A program made the position numbers and the translations under genes. The notes under the pieces were generated by a model, which made no database searches, was not told where the DNA came from, and was given only the letters and a program-made list of their open reading frames with translations. Of a DNA stretch of 20,107 bases, positions 14,777 to 20,107 are shown one piece after another; positions within the stretch are counted from its first letter, which is position 1; every line of letters begins with the position of its first letter. The DNA is from Clostridia bacterium (GTDB taxonomy: Bacteria > Bacillota > Clostridia > Christensenellales > Borkfalkiaceae), in contig CAAGHC010000047.1 of assembly GCA_900769565.1 (NCBI GenBank), forward strand, positions 1 through 20,107, written 5' to 3'.

Positions 14777-15649
14777 ATGTTCGATTTTATTGTTAATCCT
14801 ATCGCCGGTGGCAAAAAAGGCAAAAAAATGCGCAAAAACCTTTGCGCTATCGAAAATAGGCTTAAAGAAAGAAAAATTAAATACGCTTTCCATTTTACCG
14901 AACATAAAAACCACGGTAAGGAACTTGCCGAAAAGCTTATTTCCGACGGCGCAACCGACATTGTTGTTATCGGTGGCGACGGCACTCTACACGAAGTTAT
15001 AAATGGTTTTCACTCTTTTGAACGGGTTAACCTAGGGCTTATTCCCTGTGGCACAGGTAACGATTTTGCCTTTGCACTAGGTCTTCCAAAAGAACCCGTT
15101 AAAGCACTCGATTTAATATTAGACGGCTCGCCCAAATTTACCGACTTTATGCAAATGCCCACCGTTCGTGGTATTAATATTATCGGCATGGGTATCGACG
15201 TTGAGGTTTTGAAAAAGTACGAGACGTTAAAAAAGAAAAATAAATTTGGTTATACAAAGTGTTTGATTAAAACTTTATTTGACTTTGATTATACCAACTT
15301 TACCGCCTTAATAGACGGAAAAAAAACAGATTATCGTTCCTTTATCGCTTGCGTAGCAAACGGCTCGGTTTATGGTGGCGGTATTCCCGTCTGCCCACCA
15401 GCAATACCCACCGACGGATTTATCGATTTCGTTGCCGTTAAAGCAATAAAGCGCATAAAAATAATAGGCGCATTCTTAAAACTTAAATCAGGTAAAATTT
15501 TATCCTTAAAACAAGCGACACACGTTCGCGGTAAGGATATATCAATAACAACCGATTTACCATATACGGTAAACGTTGACGGTGAACTTTATAACGACAT
15601 TCCCTTTAACGTTAAAGTTGTTTCTAACACATTAAAAATGTACAGATAA
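14777..15649 (+). CDS. Diacylglycerol kinase family lipid kinase (DagK/YegS-like)
   Basis: Enzymes of this family phosphorylate diacylglycerol or a related lipid with ATP, returning it to phospholipid synthesis, at the inner face of the membrane. The 290-aa protein has the catalytic N-terminal domain with NPIAGGKKG at 7-15, GGDGT at 66-70 and GTGNDFA at 92-98. The C-terminal beta-rich domain has the expected FIACVANGSVYGGG and VDGE segments. An AGGGAG site precedes the ATG. It is divergent from cca and stands alone. DagB-type, YegS-type and sphingosine-kinase-like members cannot be separated by motif alone. Confidence 0.92.
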   Translation: MFDFIVNPIAGGKKGKKMRKNLCAIENRLKERKIKYAFHFTEHKNHGKELAEKLISDGATDIVVIGGDGTLHEVINGFHSFERVNLGLIPCGTGNDFAFALGLPKEPVKALDLILDGSPKFTDFMQMPTVRGINIIGMGIDVEVLKKYETLKKKNKFGYTKCLIKTLFDFDYTNFTALIDGKKTDYRSFIACVANGSVYGGGIPVCPPAIPTDGFIDFVAVKAIKRIKIIGAFLKLKSGKILSLKQATHVRGKDISITTDLPYTVNVDGELYNDIPFNVKVVSNTLKMYR

Positions 15650-15714
15650 TTTTAATAAAACTTACCCACCACTTTTCATTTTTTATGAAGGGTGGCATGC
15701 TTTTATTTAAAAAT

Positions 15715-15746
15715 TATGGCGTAGCGAATTTTATCGCTACGCCATA
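15715..15746. terminator. Bidirectional terminator between the lipid kinase and secreted protein genes
   Basis: A perfect 13-bp stem (15715-15727 with 15734-15746) and a 6-nt loop, with T-rich sequence following on both strands. A weaker CCACC/GGTGG hairpin followed by TTTT (about 15665-15704) may serve the plus strand first. Confidence 0.85.
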
Positions 15747-15774
15747 TTTAGTTTAAATTTTTGCAGTTTATAGT

Positions 15775-17724
15775 TTAACTTTGAGCAGTGGGAAGGCTAT
15801 CTACAAATCTCGGATTTGCAACGTAACTTACTTCAGTTGCATTTTGTCCGTGATAATAATATTCACTTGCTCTATAAGGCATGATTACGGTATACCATTT
15901 ACCAAGTTCAACTTGTGCTTTGGTTACTTTATTGCCTTGTGCATCATAAATGTTGTATTCACCTGCATTACCCGCATATAAGCCACAACCTACGCCTTCG
16001 GTTGCAAGGCTACTGCTTTCTACGTATAAATCAAAAGCGTAGTATGCACCTGCGCTTACGTCGTTGTAGAACCTCAAGCCTAAATGTCCACCCCAAGTTG
16101 CGCCCGCTTGAGAAATTTTGTAAGCACCGATATTTCTGCCGTAAGTAGCCTCGTCTAATTGAACTATGGTTACACTAGCCCTGCTTGATACGTCCATATT
16201 GAAAGAAATATGGTCAACAGCGTCAAACATAATATTCTTAAAGTAAAGCGTACCCTTTTGATTGTTGAACATGTACAAACGCAATTCATTAGTAGCTACG
16301 TTTGATGCATATCGTAAGTCCCCAACAATTGTATACCAAACGCCCTTTTGCATATTTGCTACGGGTACTATGCTCCAGTTCGAATCATAAACCGTAAACG
16401 GATAGGTCTTGTTAGCATTATTATGAGCGTTTGATTGCATGTTAAAGACTAATCCAGTCGGGGTGAAATCGTCACCGAGTTTAATTTGCATTGAAATAGT
16501 GTTGTAAGCATCTAAATTCCATTGATTAGAAGTTCCACCAACAAAATTAGAACTTAAACTAATTCTATCGTCCCAAGTGTTGCCACAAGTTGCAGTATAT
16601 TTATAAGAGCCGTCTTCTTCAATACGTAAGGCGTTGTTGCCGTTAACGATAATTCTACCATCAGTGCTACCTACACCGGTGAAGAATTGAGTGCTATTAG
16701 TCCTAAAATAGTTCTTTTGATATTCTTCTTCAGATAAAACTTCTACCTGTGTTTCTATTGTGCCTAAATCCCCTACGGTTATAACGTAATCGTATAAACC
16801 AGGCGTTGCAATGGTTATTTCTTCACCTGCAGTAACACTTTGACCATTAAATTCATAGGTAAGGCCGTACGCTTCTACTTCAGTACCTTGTTCACTAGGT
16901 AAAGTAAACGCTTTATTTGCGCAATAAATGTAATTGTCTATAGGAAGATAACTTGCATGTTCTACAGTTAAAGTTTTACTGCCCTTAACCACAAAGTCTT
17001 CAAACTCCCTATACAAATATCCGATTTGCGCGTCGCTCTTATCTTCAATAGTACCGGTAAAGCTAGAAGTTTCGCCGTATCTAATGAAATCTGATTGAAG
17101 TTCACTGCCGTCAACGTCTAAATAGATTATTTCGTAATCTAAAAGATAAGCGTCAAGTTCCGTTTCGTGTTCGGTGTCAAGCTCGTTGTCTAGCAAATAT
17201 TTTGCTACGCCTGCAATAGAATTAACGCAAGGTTCTGCCGTGTAATAAGCAACATCTCCATCAATCATAACGTACGATACTGCTACGATATCAGCGTTAT
17301 AGCCTGCTTGTGGAATAGAGTGCAAATATACTTTGGTTAAGTAATATTCGCCCTCGTCATAGTAATTATCCGTGGTGTCAATTACTATCGCGGTATCATC
17401 TTGCACTTTAGCCATTATGCCTGCATAATCAAGGGTTGCAATTTTTGCTTTAGGAACGATAATAGTACCCGTGTTAACTTGACCATCTAAAGCGTCTAAC
17501 CAGCTCTTTTTAATCATAGTGCCAAAACGAACACCGTGCTTTCCGTCGTCATCTTGTTCGTAACGAACGGACATACCTGCCATGTAGAAGTTGCCGTTTG
17601 CCTGTGTTTCACCAACAACTTCTGCTTTAGCGCCAAAAACACCTGCACTTAAAGCCACGCAAACTGCCATTAAAAGGGCAAAGAGCGCAACAACTATTCT
17701 CTTTGTATTCTTACTAATAGTCAT
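15775..17724 (-). CDS. Secreted multidomain beta-rich protein, function unknown
   Basis: The 649-aa protein has a classic signal peptide (positive start, hydrophobic core 10-30, likely cleavage after AKA at 34). A first domain (about 40-200) contains MSVRYEQDDDGKHGVRFGTMI, a pattern I associate with clostridial surface proteins. Then comes a short segment with YLDVDGSELQSDFIRYGE, resembling the Listeria-type Flg_new/InlB B-repeat. An Ig-like stretch (about 280-345) is followed by two beta-sandwich-like halves (about 345-505 and 505-640). These share NGxxAL/YKI and KGVWYTIV/LGKWYTVI motifs and look like carbohydrate-binding jelly rolls. There is no catalytic motif, LPXTG sortase signal, SLH repeat or C-terminal membrane anchor, so it is probably released or held non-covalently. 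AAGGAGG precedes the ATG, and the 45-aa gene ends 12 nt upstream. Confidence 0.85.
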   Translation of the reverse strand: MTISKNTKRIVVALFALLMAVCVALSAGVFGAKAEVVGETQANGNFYMAGMSVRYEQDDDGKHGVRFGTMIKKSWLDALDGQVNTGTIIVPKAKIATLDYAGIMAKVQDDTAIVIDTTDNYYDEGEYYLTKVYLHSIPQAGYNADIVAVSYVMIDGDVAYYTAEPCVNSIAGVAKYLLDNELDTEHETELDAYLLDYEIIYLDVDGSELQSDFIRYGETSSFTGTIEDKSDAQIGYLYREFEDFVVKGSKTLTVEHASYLPIDNYIYCANKAFTLPSEQGTEVEAYGLTYEFNGQSVTAGEEITIATPGLYDYVITVGDLGTIETQVEVLSEEEYQKNYFRTNSTQFFTGVGSTDGRIIVNGNNALRIEEDGSYKYTATCGNTWDDRISLSSNFVGGTSNQWNLDAYNTISMQIKLGDDFTPTGLVFNMQSNAHNNANKTYPFTVYDSNWSIVPVANMQKGVWYTIVGDLRYASNVATNELRLYMFNNQKGTLYFKNIMFDAVDHISFNMDVSSRASVTIVQLDEATYGRNIGAYKISQAGATWGGHLGLRFYNDVSAGAYYAFDLYVESSSLATEGVGCGLYAGNAGEYNIYDAQGNKVTKAQVELGKWYTVIMPYRASEYYYHGQNATEVSYVANPRFVDSLPTAQS

Positions 17725-17736
17725 TCCCTTGCCTCC

Positions 17737-17874
17737 TTAATTACCTGCGGAATAACCGCTGTCCCCTACGTCGTTCCACGAAGGTTTCCAACCTTCACAC
17801 CTTTCACTTGCCAAAACAACGTCTTCGCCAAATGAAAGTATTTCAAGATAAAGTTCATTATAAGCCTTTTTCAT
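17737..17874 (-). CDS. Small 45-aa protein upstream of the secreted protein
   Basis: The start has an excellent Shine-Dalgarno site (AAGGAGGG, 8 nt before the ATG). The stop TAA is fused to the GGAGG of the next gene, so the two are very probably translationally coupled. The protein begins MKKAYNELYLEILSFGEDVV, has no signal peptide or membrane segment, and ends in a Gly/Ser/Trp-rich tail (WKPSWNDVGDSGYSAGN) with one Cys at 26. It is acidic overall. The layout of Lys-Lys start, Tyr, Glu-hydrophobic repeat, Asp-Val-Val, Ser and then a polar glycine-rich tail resembles short uncharacterised ORFs that I recall upstream of secreted proteins in gut Clostridia. It also resembles a leader-core peptide precursor, but no modifying enzyme or exporter is in the window. 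Function unknown. Confidence 0.75.
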   Translation of the reverse strand: MKKAYNELYLEILSFGEDVVLASERCEGWKPSWNDVGDSGYSAGN

Positions 17875-18046
17875 CAAAAAGCCCTCCTTAAAATATTATA
17901 TTATCGCCAAAGGCGACTTTACCATTTTTAATTTGCTCTTTTAGAACTATATTTATTACAATTTGTCTATTACACTAATCTAACTAATTTTGTTCGCAGT
18001 TCTTACTATGAATTATCATATATATTATATCATGCAAGTTTTCATT
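17875..18046 (-). other. Leader of the 45-aa gene and secreted protein operon
   Basis: From the predicted start near 18017 to the ATG there are about 143 nt of AT-rich leader. A small hairpin (TCGCC/GGCGA, 17904-17916) lies about 20 nt upstream of the Shine-Dalgarno site. No known riboswitch pattern was recognised. Confidence 0.5.
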
Positions 18047-18052
18047 TGTAAA
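18024..18052 (-). promoter_or_regulatory. Promoter of the 45-aa gene and secreted protein operon
   Basis: On the minus strand TTTACA (18052-18047), a 17-bp spacer and a perfect TATAAT (18029-18024). Confidence 0.78.
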
Positions 18053-18089
18053 TGCTCTAATGTTGCTAAAACCATGCTCTAATGTTGCT
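18052..18089 (-). promoter_or_regulatory. Tandem 16-bp direct repeats abutting the -35 (activator-type site)
   Basis: AGCAACATTAGAGCAT (minus strand) occurs twice without mismatch (18089-18074 and 18067-18052). The period is 22 bp, about two helical turns, and the second copy touches the -35 box. The inner AACATTAGA fits 7 of 9 positions of the LytTR-domain site pattern, with 13 bp between copies, which is the spacing reported for AgrA-like regulators. The placement suggests activation. Confidence 0.65.
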
Positions 18090-18130
18090 TTTTGCGTTTT
18101 GCCATTTATTATTATACCCCAAAATTTACA

Positions 18131-18162
18131 TAAAAAAGCCCGTCGCTAAAAAGCGACGGGCT
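18131..18162 (-). terminator. Terminator of ppdK
   Basis: A perfect 10-bp stem (AGCCCGTCGC on one arm) with a 6-nt loop and a run of six T on the minus strand, about 30 bp after the ppdK stop. Confidence 0.93.
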
Positions 18163-18193
18163 AAACTTTTAACTTAACCGTTAACTAACCAAA

Positions 18194-20107
18194 TTAGTTT
18201 CTGGGGTTTTTAAGTTGTGCTTGTGCTGCTGCAAGTCTTGCAATCGGCACTCTGAACGGTGAGCAAGATACGTATGAAAGACCAATCTTATGACAGAATT
18301 CGATAGAGGACGGGTCACCACCGTGTTCACCACAGATACCACAGTGCATTTCAGGACGAACGCTTCTACCAAGTTTAACAGCCATATCCATAAGTTTGCC
18401 TACGCCGTTTTGGTCGATTTTTGCAAACGGGTCGTTTTCGAAAATCTTTGCAGTATAGTAAGCATCAAGGAACTTACCAGCGTCGTCACGAGAGAAACCG
18501 TAAGTCATTTGGGTAAGGTCGTTAGTACCGAAACAGAAGAATTCTGCATCCTTTGCAACGTCGTCAGCAGTTAGACATGCTCTAGGAATTTCAATCATAG
18601 TACCAACTTCGTACTTAAGGTCTGCTTTAGCGTTAGCGATTTCTTCATCAGCAGTGGTTACTACGATATTCTTAACGTACTTAAGTTCTTTTTGTTCGCC
18701 AACTAACGGAATCATAATTTCAGGAACTACTTTCCAGTCAGGATGTTTCTTTTGAACGTTGATAGCCGCACGGATAACTGCTCTGGTTTGCATTTTTGCA
18801 ATTTCAGGATAAGTAACCGAAAGACGGCAACCACGGTGACCCATCATGGGGTTAGATTCGTGAAGTGCTGAAATAATACTTCTGATTTGAGCAACAGACT
18901 TGCCTTGTGCATTTGCAAGCGATTCGATATCGTATTCAGAAACGGGTACGAACTCGTGAAGCGGTGGGTCAAGGAAACGAATGGTAACGGGGTTACCTTC
19001 GAGTGCTTCGTAAAGTTTTTCAAAGTCACCTTGTTGCATAGGAAGAATTTTTTCAAGAGCAGCTTCTCTTTCTTCCACGGTGTCAGAACAAATCATTTCA
19101 CGGAAAGCGTCGATTCTGTTGCCTTCGAAGAACATGTGTTCGGTACGGCAAAGACCGATACCTTCTGCGCCGAGTTCACGTGCTTTAGCAGCGTCCTTGG
19201 GCGTATCTGCGTTGGTACGAACACCAAGCACTCTGTACTTGTCTGCCCATGCCATAATTCTGCCGAAGTCACCAGAGATAGTAGCGTCTACAGTAGCGAT
19301 TGCGCCGTCGTAAATGTTACCGGTAGAACCGTCGATAGAAATTATATCGCCTTCCTTGTAGGTTTTGCCTGCAAGTACGAAAGTTTTGTTTTCTTCGTCG
19401 AAGTTAGTGATTGCCGAACAACCGGATACACAGCAAGTACCCATACCACGAGCAACAACGGCTGCGTGTGATGTCATACCGCCACGAACTGTAAGGATAC
19501 CCTGTGAGTAGTGCATACCCTCGATGTCCTCAGGTGATGTTTCAAGTCTTACAAGAACAACCTTTTCGCCATTCTTACCCCATTCAACAGCATCCTCAGC
19601 AGTAAATACAACCTTACCGCAAGCAGCTCCTGGAGAAGCTGGAAGAGCGTTAGCTACTGGCTTAGCAGCCTTAAGAGCCTTAGCGTCGAATTGTGGGTGG
19701 AGAAGAGCATCAAGCTGCTTAGGATCGATCATAAGAAGAGCTTGCTCCTTAGTAATCATACCCTCGTTTACAAGATCAACGGCGATCTTAAGAGCAGCCT
19801 TAGCAGTTCTCTTACCGTTTCTTGTTTGAAGCATATAAAGCTGACCGTGTTCAACGGTAAACTCCATATCCTGCATATCTCTATAGTGGTTCTCAAGGAT
19901 AGAGCAAACCTCAACGAATTGCTTGTATGCCTCTGGGAACATTTCTGCCATTTGTGCAATTGGGTATGGTGTACGAACACCTGCAACTACGTCCTCGCCC
20001 TGTGCGTTAGGTAAGAACTCACCCATAAGCTTCTTTTCGCCTGTTGCTGGGTCTCTTGTAAATGCAACGCCTGTACCGCAGTCGTCACCCATGTTACCGA
20101 ATGCCAT
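18194..20107 (-). CDS. ppdK: Pyruvate, phosphate dikinase (C-terminal part, cut by window edge)
   Basis: PPDK interconverts pyruvate, ATP and phosphate with PEP, AMP and pyrophosphate, linking glycolysis to PEP. The visible 637 residues begin inside the ATP-grasp domain (FGNMGDDCGTGVAFTRDPATGEK). They continue with the swivelling phosphohistidine domain (GGMTSHAAVVARGMG, His at residue 214 of the fragment) and the PEP/pyruvate TIM barrel with GIGLCRTEHMFF, RFLDPPLHEF, MMGHRGCRL, CFGTNDLTQMTYGFSRDD and the catalytic CGICGEHGGDP. About 240 N-terminal residues are missing at the window edge, judged from the usual length near 875; the first Met seen here is internal. Codon usage changes abruptly near 19.45 kb: GAG is common for Glu before that point in the gene and almost absent after it. 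The gene ends at its own strong terminator. Confidence 0.97.
   Translation of the reverse strand: MAFGNMGDDCGTGVAFTRDPATGEKKLMGEFLPNAQGEDVVAGVRTPYPIAQMAEMFPEAYKQFVEVCSILENHYRDMQDMEFTVEHGQLYMLQTRNGKRTAKAALKIAVDLVNEGMITKEQALLMIDPKQLDALLHPQFDAKALKAAKPVANALPASPGAACGKVVFTAEDAVEWGKNGEKVVLVRLETSPEDIEGMHYSQGILTVRGGMTSHAAVVARGMGTCCVSGCSAITNFDEENKTFVLAGKTYKEGDIISIDGSTGNIYDGAIATVDATISGDFGRIMAWADKYRVLGVRTNADTPKDAAKARELGAEGIGLCRTEHMFFEGNRIDAFREMICSDTVEEREAALEKILPMQQGDFEKLYEALEGNPVTIRFLDPPLHEFVPVSEYDIESLANAQGKSVAQIRSIISALHESNPMMGHRGCRLSVTYPEIAKMQTRAVIRAAINVQKKHPDWKVVPEIMIPLVGEQKELKYVKNIVVTTADEEIANAKADLKYEVGTMIEIPRACLTADDVAKDAEFFCFGTNDLTQMTYGFSRDDAGKFLDAYYTAKIFENDPFAKIDQNGVGKLMDMAVKLGRSVRPEMHCGICGEHGGDPSSIEFCHKIGLSYVSCSPFRVPIARLAAAQAQLKNPRN

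Noticed and set aside
14684..14985. Minus-strand hydrophobic frames across the start of the lipid kinase gene
   Set aside because: They overlap a certain gene and its promoter, and their hydrophobicity reflects reading AT-rich sequence antisense.
17737..17874. Lanthipeptide or other defined RiPP precursor
   Set aside because: No modification enzyme, protease or transporter gene is in the window, and no family leader motif is recognised; kept only as an unassigned small protein.
18887..19471. 194-aa plus-strand frame opposite ppdK
   Set aside because: It is a shadow frame created by codon bias in ppdK, with no ribosome site and a composition unlike a real protein.

Overview
The window looks like a piece of a low-GC Firmicutes genome, probably a gut-type member of class Clostridia. 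The evidence is near-consensus sigma-A promoters, strong Shine-Dalgarno sites on most genes, pta-ackA acetate metabolism, pyruvate phosphate dikinase, the rpsF-ssb-rpsR and yceD-rpmF clusters, and TmcAL. Christensenellales or a relative is possible, but that is inference from the style of the secreted protein. Most of the window is core chromosome, with accessory features at both ends.

Left end (1-1706): the end of an integrated element. A partial upstream gene overlaps a large serine recombinase by 4 bp. The recombinase reading frame runs into the 3' end of an oppositely oriented initiator tRNA-Met gene, which supplies its last codons and stop. The tRNA has a one-base bulge in its T stem, and its terminator lies inside the recombinase gene.

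Middle (1806-14759): tilS-hpt (+); a DJ-1/PfpI protein (-); yceD-rpmF (-); pta-ackA (-) divergent from tmcAL (+); a 630-bp non-coding stretch with two 91-bp direct repeats; rpsF-ssb-rpsR (-) with a good candidate S6:S18 autoregulatory leader; an 814-aa single-pass membrane protein with degenerate extracellular repeats (-); and cca (-). tilS and cca both appear to be transcribed from TGnTACAAT promoters so close to the ATG that their mRNAs would be leaderless.

Right end (14777-20107): a diacylglycerol-kinase-family lipid kinase (+) converges on a two-gene unit on the minus strand. That unit is a previously unlisted 45-aa small protein followed 12 nt later by a 649-aa secreted protein. Its promoter has two identical 16-bp direct repeats with a 22-bp period abutting the -35 box, which resembles a LytTR/AgrA-type activator site. 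This is the best candidate for an undescribed system here. The last gene is ppdK, truncated by the window edge. Its codon usage switches abruptly near 19.45 kb, which suggests intragenic recombination or a chimeric assembly.

Functional themes are tRNA maturation (tRNA-fMet, TilS, TmcAL, CCA enzyme), ribosomal proteins, and acetate metabolism (Pta, AckA, and the acetate-using TmcAL). No CRISPR array, rRNA or recognisable insertion sequence was seen.
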